This document shows positions 30,845 to 40,220 of a DNA stretch of 64,000 nucleotides, in pieces (the first letter of the stretch is position 1; each line of letters opens with the position of its first letter). The translations under genes and the position numbers were made by a program. The notes under the pieces are model-generated. The model worked only from the letters and a program-made list of their open reading frames with translations, ran no database searches and was not told where the DNA came from. The DNA comes from Methanobacterium_C sp963845285 (GTDB lineage Archaea > Methanobacteriota > Methanobacteria > Methanobacteriales > Methanobacteriaceae). The stretch is from positions 1 to 64,000 of the forward strand of contig CAWJRO010000036.1 in the NCBI GenBank assembly GCA_963845285.1. Direction: 5' to 3'.

Positions 30845-31408
30845 ATGGTTAAATCTGTAAAAATTAAAGAGGGTAAGGCGGAAGTAGAAATTAAAATGGA
30901 TTCTATAGTTTACCAAACTATTAAGAGTCTTTTATTATCTGAAGTCGATAAAAAATCCATGGAATCAATGGGATATGAATATACTCATTGTGATAATGGA
31001 GAAGGGTTTGAAATCTTTTTAGAATTGGGAATAGCTCATTTCATCAAAAACAAAACAACTTTGGAAACTGACTTAAAAAAAGCCAAATCTACGATTTTAG
31101 ATGACTACAAACAAATAGCAGGAAAAGAAGCAGAAATATTTAAAAAAATTGAAGAAGGAACTATTGATATGGATATTTTAGGTTATATACTTAAGTCTGA
31201 AGAAAACAAAATTCTCATTGTGACTAAAGTTATAAATAAAATTAATGATGATTACGATGGAAGAAATATACCTAAAAACATACTTATAAGCGAAATTGTG
31301 GCTAGATGCAATATAACTAAAATAAAGACAGAACAAATACTAAGATTACTCAAAAAAGAAGGTAAAATATTCGAAAGTAGTGGTTATTATAAATGGTTAA
31401 ATTATTAA
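30845..31408 (+). CDS. Winged-helix protein, 187 aa, MCM-C-terminus-like
   Basis: I do not recognise the N-terminal part (MVKSVKIKEGKAEVEIKMDS...), which contains alternating strands and helices. The C-terminal 60 residues, ISEIVARCNITKIKTEQI, then LRLLKKEGKIFESSGYYKWL, look like the winged helix found at the C-terminus of archaeal MCM helicases. GGAGG at 30834-30838 with 6-nt spacing fixes the ATG at 30845; a frame open from 30773 overlaps the previous gene and is not used. It may regulate the BREX operon or work with the fusion protein upstream. Confidence 0.7.
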   Translation: MVKSVKIKEGKAEVEIKMDSIVYQTIKSLLLSEVDKKSMESMGYEYTHCDNGEGFEIFLELGIAHFIKNKTTLETDLKKAKSTILDDYKQIAGKEAEIFKKIEEGTIDMDILGYILKSEENKILIVTKVINKINDDYDGRNIPKNILISEIVARCNITKIKTEQILRLLKKEGKIFESSGYYKWLNY

Positions 31409-31761
31409 TGCCTAGTAATTCAAATGTATCATTAAGTCGGGAAGATTGCAAAAAAAATTAAACCTTACTAAACGGGTCTTCTTACTAAGATTTTACCTGT
31501 AACCTTCAATATGACCCGATTTTGTTATGCTTTTTTTCCTATGATAATGTTAATAAACTATGTTTTACTACATTTTATTTTTATCAATTAAATCTCTTGT
31601 TTTATATTTTTGTTATCCATTGAAACCCTGAAAGACAAAAATGACTTAGCTCTCTCTTTTTATTTCCTATTTAATTCAATATCAATATTTTACACGTAAA
31701 TCAAAAACATTAAATTATGAAACATTAAACTATTACAAAATAGTTATACTTGGAGTAATTA
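31409..31761. other. Intergenic region with the BREX promoter
   Basis: A 6-bp stem CGGGTC/GACCCG (about 31475-31530) and T runs could end the upstream transcript. Before brxA lie AT-rich TATA-like sequences and the direct repeat AAACATTAAA (twice, about 31707-31730), a possible control site. Confidence 0.45.
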
Positions 31762-32358
31762 ATGATGGAATATAGTACAGGATTAACTTCAACATCATAC
31801 TGGTATTTAGAATCTAAAAAAACATCCAAGTACATGTTAGATGGGTTAAATAGGGAAAAAATTCTTGAATTGGCTATTAAAGAAAACATATATCAAGTTG
31901 AATCAAAATCTCAGACAAAAAAAATTGTTAATAGGACTTATAGACGTTTAAATAGCTTACCTGAGATTATTCTTAAAGATGTTACTAATTCAGATATGGC
32001 TACTTCTAAGATTTTAGTTTTAATTTCCATAATGAAAACTGATAGACTTTTCTTTGAGTTTATGTACGAAGTTTTTAGAAACAATATCATTCTAGGAGAT
32101 TATTCACTTAAAAATAGGGATATTAATATATTTTTCCAAGATAAGAAATCTAAAAGTGAAACAATAGATAATTGGGCAGAATCAACAATTAAAAGATTAA
32201 AATCTGATTATATAAGAATGATAACTGATGCGGGATTACTCAAGGTTGATTCTAATAAAAGAGAGATAGTAATACCTTTTTTAGATTATAAAGTTAAGCA
32301 ACATTTATTGGATAACGATATGGCTTCTTACGTGTATGCAGTTACGGGAGAAAAATAG
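31762..32358 (+). CDS. brxA: BREX protein BrxA (DUF1819)
   Basis: This is the first gene of the BREX operon. The 198-residue sequence opens with YSTGLTSTSYWYLESKKTSK and continues through a helical domain with RTYRRLNSLPE, the usual DUF1819 layout. BrxA is a small DNA-binding, NusB-like protein that is needed in type 1 BREX. The start is the ATG at 31762 (a second lies at 31765), with GGAG at 31752-31755. The order brxA-brxB-brxC-pglX-pglZ-brxL is exactly that of type 1 BREX. Confidence 0.88.
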   Translation: MMEYSTGLTSTSYWYLESKKTSKYMLDGLNREKILELAIKENIYQVESKSQTKKIVNRTYRRLNSLPEIILKDVTNSDMATSKILVLISIMKTDRLFFEFMYEVFRNNIILGDYSLKNRDINIFFQDKKSKSETIDNWAESTIKRLKSDYIRMITDAGLLKVDSNKREIVIPFLDYKVKQHLLDNDMASYVYAVTGEK

Positions 32359-32374
32359 ATAATTTGGTGATTTA

Positions 32375-32953
32375 ATGGATTCCATTGATGAAAGATTGAA
32401 CAAGATCGAAGGTATAATCAAAAAAGATTCTTTCCGCAGAAATAAAGGATTAGGAAATGAGGTTGGGTACTACATATTTGATTATGATCCTAAATATGAG
32501 TTAAAAGTTCGAGAGCATGTTAAATACCTGAAAAATAAGATTAACAACAACAATTCTTCCTTTGAAATTGTTGAATTTGATTTATACAATATAATTATTA
32601 AAATTCTTCAAGAAAAGGGTCATTTGGAGAAGTCCTTTGAATTTGAGAGAAAAAAAGGTCGAGAATTCGCTAAACGTGCAATAAAAAAATTATTAAAGTT
32701 AGGTAGTGAATCCAATTTAATTGTAAACCACATTAAAGACAAAGCACCTGAAAATTCTGTTATTTTCTTAACTGGTGTGGGTAAGAGCTATCCCTTACTT
32801 AGATCACATAATGTTCTTAACAATTTACATCAAGTTCTAGATGAGGTTCCAATTATCATGTTCTTCCCAGGAAAATATTCCGGGAATGATTTGATTCTTT
32901 TTGGAACTATTAAGGATAATAATTATTATAGAGCTTTTCCTTTGGTAGAATAA
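32375..32953 (+). CDS. brxB: BREX protein BrxB (DUF1788)
   Basis: The 192-residue protein has the DUF1788 features: MDSIDERLNKIEGII at the N-terminus, GNEVGYYIFDYDPKYELKVR, the central VIFLTGVGKSYPLLRSHNVL and the closing IIMFFPGKYSGNDLILFG. It lies 16 bp after brxA with GGTGA before its ATG. The biochemical role of BrxB is not settled. It is required for defence and methylation in characterised type 1 systems. Confidence 0.9.
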   Translation: MDSIDERLNKIEGIIKKDSFRRNKGLGNEVGYYIFDYDPKYELKVREHVKYLKNKINNNNSSFEIVEFDLYNIIIKILQEKGHLEKSFEFERKKGREFAKRAIKKLLKLGSESNLIVNHIKDKAPENSVIFLTGVGKSYPLLRSHNVLNNLHQVLDEVPIIMFFPGKYSGNDLILFGTIKDNNYYRAFPLVE

Positions 32954-33013
32954 AGCTCCAAATCATGACATAAAACGGAATCATAAAAACATTGGATAAT
33001 CAGAGGTTTAAAA

Positions 33014-36000
33014 ATGAATATTGGTGAAATGTTTAAAAAACCCATTGATAGAGATATTAAAGGAGTAATCAAAGTCGGGCAGCACGATGAATCAAATATT
33101 TACCAAGAGTTAAACGAGTATGTAGTAACCAGAGAACTAAAGAAACACTTTAGAGAATTCTTTGAAAACTATAAAAAAGGAATAGATGGGGACACCGACG
33201 AGATGGGAGTATGGATTTCAGGATTCTTTGGAAGTGGTAAATCTCATTTTCTTAAGATATTATCCTACATATTAGCCAATAAAGACGTTAATGGTCAAAA
33301 AGCAATTGATTTTTTTAGAGAAGATAAAAAAATAGATGATCCATTGGTTATAGCAGATATGGACATTGCTGCCAATACCTCTACCGATGTTATTTTATTT
33401 AATATAGATTCTAAAAGTGCTGGTTCCCAGGGAAATAAAGATCCTATAATATACGTTTTTTTGAAGGTATTTAATGAAATGCAAGGATTTTGTGGAGAAA
33501 TCCCATTTTTAGCTGAGTTAGAAAGAAAACTTACGGCTGAAGGACTCTTTGAAGATTTCAAAAGAAAATTCAAAGAGATCAATGGCAGTGAATGGTTAAA
33601 AACAAGGGAAGACTTCTTTTTTATCCAAGATGAAGTGATAAATGCCATCTCTGAAATAGGTTATATGAGTGAAGAAGCTGCCAGAAACTGGGCAGAAAAA
33701 GCTGATGAAAATTACACAATCTCCATTGAAAAATTCGCTAAAATGGTGAAGGGATATTGTGAGAGTAAAAGTAAAAATCACCATGTGGTATTTTTGGTAG
33801 ATGAAATTGGCCAGTACATTGGGGATAATTCTAAGTTAATGCTCAACTTACAGACCGTTACTGAAGATTTAGGTATCCTATGTAGAGGTAAAGCCTGGAT
33901 TATTGTAACCAGTCAACAGGACATTGATACAATAATGGAAGTCAAAGGGAATGACTTTTCTAAGATTCAGGGTAGGTTTAAAACAAGGTTATCTTTATCT
34001 TCAGCCAACGTGGATGAAGTAATAAGAAAGAGGATATTGGCTAAAAATGATACAGGTACTCAAACATTAAAGTCACTGTACGAGGAAAATGAAGCCATAT
34101 TGAAGAATCTAATAAATTTCAGTTCTGATACTGCTGAAAAAAAGATGTATGTTAACAGTGAAGATTTTGCAGCAGTCTACCCATTTATACCTTACCAATT
34201 TAACCTGCTGGGAAATGTTTTAAATTCCATTAGAATTCATGGAGCTTCGGGTAAACATCTTTCTGAAGGTGAAAGATCCATGCTGGCTCTCTTCCAGGAA
34301 TCAGCTATTTCCTTAATGAATAAAGAATCCAACGTTTTAATGCCATTCAACATATTCTACAATGCTTTACACAAATTCATAGATCATACACACAGTACTG
34401 TTATCAGCAAAGCTATTGATAATGAAAAACTTTATGATTTTGATGTTGAGGTTCTTAAAGTACTTTTCATGATAAAATACGTGAAGGAAATTAAAGCCAA
34501 CCTTGAAAATATAACCACGTTAATGGTCAGCAATATCAATGAAGATGTTGTTGATTTAAGAGAAAAAATAGGAAAATCTTTGAAGAGGCTTGAAGGCGAA
34601 ACCCTTATTCAAAAAAATGGAGATATTTATTCATTCTTAACTGATGAAGAACAGGATATCAACCGTGCCATTAACAATGAAAATGTGGAACTTGGTGAAA
34701 TTATAAATGAAACATCAAATGTTATATTTGAGGAGATATTCACCGATAAAAAATACAGGTACAATGCACGTTACAAATTCCCCTTTAACCAGGCTGTGGA
34801 TGATAGATACCGGGGAAACAAACAATCAGCAGATATTGGAGTTAGGGTGATCACTCCCTACTACGAAATAGGATTTTCAAATAATAATTCTCAAACAACT
34901 CTGTCTCCACAATCTGAAAGGGAGAAAGCCACAACGATTCTTCGAGAAATGTCCAATGAAAACAATGAGATTATCATTCATTTAGAGAATGAAATTGGAT
35001 TTTTAGAGGAAATTGAAGGACTTTTAAAGATTAAAAAATATTTAACCAAACAAAGTGCTGAACTATCCCCAAATTCAAAGAGTATCCTCATTGCCAAACA
35101 GGAAGAAGCCAGCGAAAAAAGAGAGAGAATCTACATATTTTTAGAAGAAGCTTTGAAACATGGAGATATCTACGTTAAAGGAGATAAAGTGGATATAAAG
35201 GATAAGAATCCTGTTGATAAAATTAATGAAGCCCTGAAAAAATTGGTGGCTAAAATATATCATAAATTATCCTATATGGAAACGAGTCCTATTGACTCAG
35301 ACATACTTAATACTTTAAATGATGTACATCAGGAAAGCTTTGGTAACCCTAGAAATACTAAAAATCAGTTAGCTATCAATGAAATGACCCAATACATCGA
35401 TTATGAAACTCAAAATCATATCAAACCTTCCCTTAAAACTATTTTAAGCAGGTTCAAAAAGGCACCTTATGGATTTGTTGATCTGGATATTGAATGGTTA
35501 TTGGGTACTCTCTTTGCACAAAAGAGTATTTACCTAGTGAAAAATGGTCAAACAATTTCTCTTAAGGACCACAGTACCCATGATATTTTAAAATTCTTAA
35601 CTAAAAAAGAATTTCAGGATAAGGTACTGATCGATAAAAAAGAAAAAACTGATGATAGGAAAATAAGGGATGTAAAAGAAGTCTTAAAAGATTTCTTTGG
35701 TGTAGCTAATAGTCCTAATGATGATGAAACCTTAATGGATATATTTCAAAATAAATCCCAAGAAAAATTCAACAAGATAGATAAATTACAGATGGAATAT
35801 AAATTGGAAGACAGGTATCCTGGAAAAAGTGTCATTTCTGAATCTTTAGAACTACTTCGAGATGTTAAGGATATTAATTCAATGCAAGAATTCTTTAACA
35901 AATTCAGAGACTTAAGGGATGATTTTTTAGGTTTAAGGGATGATCTAGATTATGTTTTAAATTTCTTCAGCGGGGCTCAGAAGGATATCTTTAAAAAAGC

Positions 36001-36607
36001 ATGTAAAGTGGAAGATCTTTACGAAAAAAACAAAACTTATTACATGAATGATTTTGAGTTAATTGAAACTGCAGAAAATATTAAGAAAATTATTGAAATG
36101 TCAAGTCCTTTTTCCAATATTCATAAACTTCCAGAATTATCCAATAACTTTAAGATTTTAAATCAAAATATTCTAGAAAAACAAGCCAAACCAACTAAAA
36201 AAGACATTGAAGCTGATTTAAATCAAGTTTTAGACGAACTGGATGGCAAAGAATTAAAAGAAAAATTTGAAACTAAATTTGCAAATGATTTCAATAAACT
36301 TATGGATAAACTAAATAATTGCAAAGAGCTTTCAGCTATTCCAGGGATCCGTAAAGAAAGTGATATCTTAAGAGAAAGTTGTCTTGATGAAATTGAAAAG
36401 TTTAGACACAATAGAACAATTTCAGATGTTAATAATAACATTACCCCTATAAAAATCACTAAAAAGAACTTAAATCTCAGAAATATTTCGTCTAAAACCA
36501 GAATCACTATTGAAAAAGAAGAAGACATTAATAAATTCCTGGAATCTTTGCGAAAAGACCTTAAAGATGAATTAAGAGAAAATACAATTATCACTTTAAT
36601 AATTTAA
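33014..36607 (+). CDS. brxC: BREX ATPase BrxC (PglY-like)
   Basis: This 1197-residue P-loop ATPase has the Walker A motif GFFGSGKSHFLK at residues 70-81 and a Walker B-like HHVVFLVDEIGQYIG further on. The family's DUF499-like body follows, with long helical and coiled-coil segments to the C-terminus. The length is typical of BrxC. BrxC is thought to form large ATP-dependent assemblies with the other BREX proteins. The last base of its TAA is the first base of the pglX ATG, so the two are translationally coupled. Confidence 0.93.
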   Translation: MNIGEMFKKPIDRDIKGVIKVGQHDESNIYQELNEYVVTRELKKHFREFFENYKKGIDGDTDEMGVWISGFFGSGKSHFLKILSYILANKDVNGQKAIDFFREDKKIDDPLVIADMDIAANTSTDVILFNIDSKSAGSQGNKDPIIYVFLKVFNEMQGFCGEIPFLAELERKLTAEGLFEDFKRKFKEINGSEWLKTREDFFFIQDEVINAISEIGYMSEEAARNWAEKADENYTISIEKFAKMVKGYCESKSKNHHVVFLVDEIGQYIGDNSKLMLNLQTVTEDLGILCRGKAWIIVTSQQDIDTIMEVKGNDFSKIQGRFKTRLSLSSANVDEVIRKRILAKNDTGTQTLKSLYEENEAILKNLINFSSDTAEKKMYVNSEDFAAVYPFIPYQFNLLGNVLNSIRIHGASGKHLSEGERSMLALFQESAISLMNKESNVLMPFNIFYNALHKFIDHTHSTVISKAIDNEKLYDFDVEVLKVLFMIKYVKEIKANLENITTLMVSNINEDVVDLREKIGKSLKRLEGETLIQKNGDIYSFLTDEEQDINRAINNENVELGEIINETSNVIFEEIFTDKKYRYNARYKFPFNQAVDDRYRGNKQSADIGVRVITPYYEIGFSNNNSQTTLSPQSEREKATTILREMSNENNEIIIHLENEIGFLEEIEGLLKIKKYLTKQSAELSPNSKSILIAKQEEASEKRERIYIFLEEALKHGDIYVKGDKVDIKDKNPVDKINEALKKLVAKIYHKLSYMETSPIDSDILNTLNDVHQESFGNPRNTKNQLAINEMTQYIDYETQNHIKPSLKTILSRFKKAPYGFVDLDIEWLLGTLFAQKSIYLVKNGQTISLKDHSTHDILKFLTKKEFQDKVLIDKKEKTDDRKIRDVKEVLKDFFGVANSPNDDETLMDIFQNKSQEKFNKIDKLQMEYKLEDRYPGKSVISESLELLRDVKDINSMQEFFNKFRDLRDDFLGLRDDLDYVLNFFSGAQKDIFKKACKVEDLYEKNKTYYMNDFELIETAENIKKIIEMSSPFSNIHKLPELSNNFKILNQNILEKQAKPTKKDIEADLNQVLDELDGKELKEKFETKFANDFNKLMDKLNNCKELSAIPGIRKESDILRESCLDEIEKFRHNRTISDVNNNITPIKITKKNLNLRNISSKTRITIEKEEDINKFLESLRKDLKDELRENTIITLII

Positions 36608-39600
36608 TGCAGGCAGACACAATGGATAAAAAAGCTATTAAGAATTTTGCTATTGAAGCTAGGAATAAACTAATCAAGGAAATCACGTATAAAGCTGGCC
36701 TTTTAGGGATAACTACTGACGGAATTGCAGATCCTATTAAAAAAGCCGAAGGAATGGAAGTTTATGATATTGGTGCATCCACTCCCTACACAATTTACGA
36801 TGAAGCTATTGAACAGAGACAAAGTTTAGTTAAAAAAATAGATGAAAAAATAGACTTCAATATTGTAGCAGAAGAAGTAGCTTACACTTGGTTCAACCGT
36901 ATAATTGCCATTCGATTTATGGAAGTCAATGATTATCTTCCAACGCATGTAAAAGTACTATCAAGTGAGACAAAAGGAAAAATAGAACCAGACATAGTAA
37001 CAAAAGCTCCAAATATAGATTTAGATTTCTCTGATGCCCAAATAGAACAAATTTACCAACTAAAAAATGAAAATAAACTAGATGAATTATTTAGATTCTT
37101 ATTTATCAAACAATGCAATAAGTTAAATGAAATTTTACCAGAACTCTTTGAAAAAACAGCAGATTACACAGAGTTATTACTCTCAATCTCATTCACTAAC
37201 GAAGACGGAGTCGTAAGACAATTAATAAATAATATCTCAGAAGAAGACTTCACAGAACAAATAGAAATCATCGGATGGTTATATCAGTATTATAACACTG
37301 AATTAAAGGATGAAATCTTTAAACAACTAAAACAAGGAGTTAAGATTAATAAAGAAAGAATCCCTGCTGCCACCCAACTATTCACTCCGGACTGGATAGT
37401 CCGATACATGGTCGAAAACTCCTTAGGCAGATTATGGTTAGAAGGACATCCAGATAATAAACTAAAAGAAAACTGGAAATATTATTTGGATGAAGCAGAA
37501 CAAGAACCAGAAGTACAAATAGAACTAGCAAAAATCAGAGAAGACTCAAAAAACCTTAAACCAGAAGACATCAAAGTCATAGATCCTGCCGTGGGAAGTG
37601 GGCATATACTAGTCTATGCCTTCGAAGTCCTAATGCAAATCTACACCTCTGCGGGTTATTCTGAAAGAGATGCAGCTGTATCAATATTGGAAAACAATCT
37701 TTACGGATTAGATATCGATGATCGGGCTTATCAATTGGCTTATTTTGCTGTGATGATGAAAGCAAGATCATACAACCGAAGAATATTAACAAAAAACTTA
37801 GAACCACAAATATGTTCCATACAAGAAAGTAATAATGTAACAGAGGAATTAATAGATTTTATGGCTGATGGTGATGTAAATGTTAGAAAAGATATTAAAT
37901 ATTTAGTAGAAAAATTCACAGATGCCAAAGAATATGGGAGTATTATTGAGCTAAAAGAAGGCCTTAATTATTCTAAATTAAAGCAAAGTATAAATAATCC
38001 TGAAAAAGTAAAACAATCCACATTAGAATCAATATCTAATCAACAAGAAGCCTTCAGTGTTATAAAGCCTTTATTAAAACAATCAAAGATATTGGCAATG
38101 AAATTTGATGCAGTTATAACAAATCCGCCATATATGGGCAAAAATGGCATGGAAAAAAAGTTAGTAGAGTATTTAAAGCTAAATTATCCGAAGACCAAAT
38201 CAGATTTAAGTACAGTTTTTATGGAAAGAACCTTGGCCTTTTGTAAAGAAAGAGGATACATGAGCATGATAAATATCCCTGTTTGGATGTTTTTATCGAC
38301 TTATAAAGAATTACGTGAATTTATAAACAATTCTAAATCTTTTATTAATATGCTACATTTTGGAAGGGGTATTTTTGGTTCAGATTTCGGCACAACAGCA
38401 TTTACAATTAACAATCAACATATTAAAAATTATAATGCAACATATAGGCAGTTATATGAAAAATCGGGCGCTGTAGATTCAATAGATCAAAAAAGATCAT
38501 GGTTCTTTGAAAAACGTGATGATAAATACATAATAAAACAAGAAAAATTTATAAAAATTCCTGGAAGTCCTATAGCTTATTGGGCAAATGAAAAATTCAT
38601 TAATGTTTTTGAGAACGGTATTTTGTTAGGTGATATTGTTGAAACAAGATTAGGAATGGCCACTGCAGATAATAATCGTTTCACACGTTTATGGTATGAA
38701 GTGAATATAACTAATTGTGGATTTGATAAATGTAGTTGTAATGATGCTAAATTAAGTAATAAAAAATGGTTCCCATACAACAAGGGAGGAGATTATAGAA
38801 AATGGTATGGAAACAATGAATATGTGGTAAATTGGGAAAATAACGGATTTTCTATTAAAAATTTTAGAAATGACAAAACAGGAAAAGTAAGAATCACATA
38901 ACTATAATCTTGATTTTATTTTTAAAGAAGGATTAACTTGGACTTTCATAAGTTCGTCTAATTTTGGAATTAGATATTTTCCAAAAGGTTTTTTATTTGA
39001 TGTGGCAGGTTCTTCTATCTTCATGAAAAGTTCATTATTGAATTATATATTGGCATTTTTATCATCAAAAGTCTCTTTTGAATTATTAAGAATTATTAAT
39101 CCAACATTAAATTCCCAACCTGGAAATTTATCTTCATTACCTTTGTTGTTAACTGATGATGTTGTATCTAAAAAAATAGATAATATTGTTATTGATAACA
39201 TAAATATCTCAAAATGGGATTGGGACAATTTTGAAACATCATGGGATTTCTTAAAACATCCTTTAGTACCTACTAAGGATATAAATGAAATAGAAATTGC
39301 TTTTAGGAATTGGGAAAATAAAACACTTAATCAATTTAATAGAATAACCCAGAATGAAGAACTGTTAAATCAAATCTTTAGTGAAATATATGGATTACAA
39401 GAAGAAGTAAGCAGTAAGTTAAATGATAAAGATATAACTATCAGCAAATCTGATTTAAGACGAGACATAAAAAGTTTTATTTCTTATTCTGTTGGTTGTA
39501 TGTTCGGTCGGTACAATCTTGATGAAGAAGGCCTTATTTTCGCAGGAGGCCAATGGGATCCATCTAGATACTCTAAATTCCTTCCAGATGAAGACAACAT

Positions 39601-40210
39601 CATTCCTATTTTAGATACAGAATACTTTGGAGATGATATTGTTGGTAGATTCGTAGAATTTGTTAAAGTCACGTTTGGTGAGAAAACATTAGAGCAAAAC
39701 CTTGATTTTATTGCCAAAGCCCTTAATAACAAAGGAAACACCAGTAGGGAAGCCATACGGAATTACTTCTTGAAAGATTTCTACAAGGACCATGTAAAAA
39801 CCTACAAAAAACGTCCTATCTACTGGTTGTTTGATAGTGGAAAAGAAAATGGTTTTAAAGCGCTGATCTACATACACCGCTACGAACCAGGCTTAGTGGC
39901 CAGAGTAAGAACTGATTACCTGCATAAAACGCAAAAAGCATTAGAAACAGCAATAACACAAAACGATAGAATCATAGAAAACTCCAACAGTGCTTCAGAA
40001 AAATCAAAAGCTGTAAAAACTAAAAACAAATTAGTAAAACAACTTGAAGAAACAAGGAAATACGACGAAGCTTTAGCCCACGTAGCAAACCAAAAAATAG
40101 TAATAGACCTTGACGACGGAGTAAAAGTGAACTACGCCAAGTTTCAGGGCGTAGAACTAAGTAAAGAGGGTAAAAAAGCCACTGAAATAGATTTACTTAA
40201 GAAAATTTAA
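36607..40210 (+). pseudogene. pglX: BREX adenine methyltransferase PglX, interrupted by a frameshift
   Basis: PglX methylates adenine in the BREX recognition site and marks self DNA. The first 764 codons include the SAM motif D326-PAVGSGH and the catalytic NPPY at residues 506-509. The frame ends at TAA 38899. The next frame continues without gap as SHNYNLDFIFKEGLTW, then FGIRYFPKGFLFDVAGSS, to the natural end at 40210. Removing one A from AGAATCA (38890-38896) gives a perfect 1200-codon gene. The lost part contains the target-recognition and C-terminal domains. It could be true inactivation, phase variation or a consensus error. Confidence 0.9.
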
Positions 40211-40220
40211 TGGTGCGTTT

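Noticed and set aside
39002..40210. A separate gene starting at GTG 39002
   Set aside because: The coding frame continues upstream of the GTG to the frameshift point, so this is the C-terminal part of pglX.
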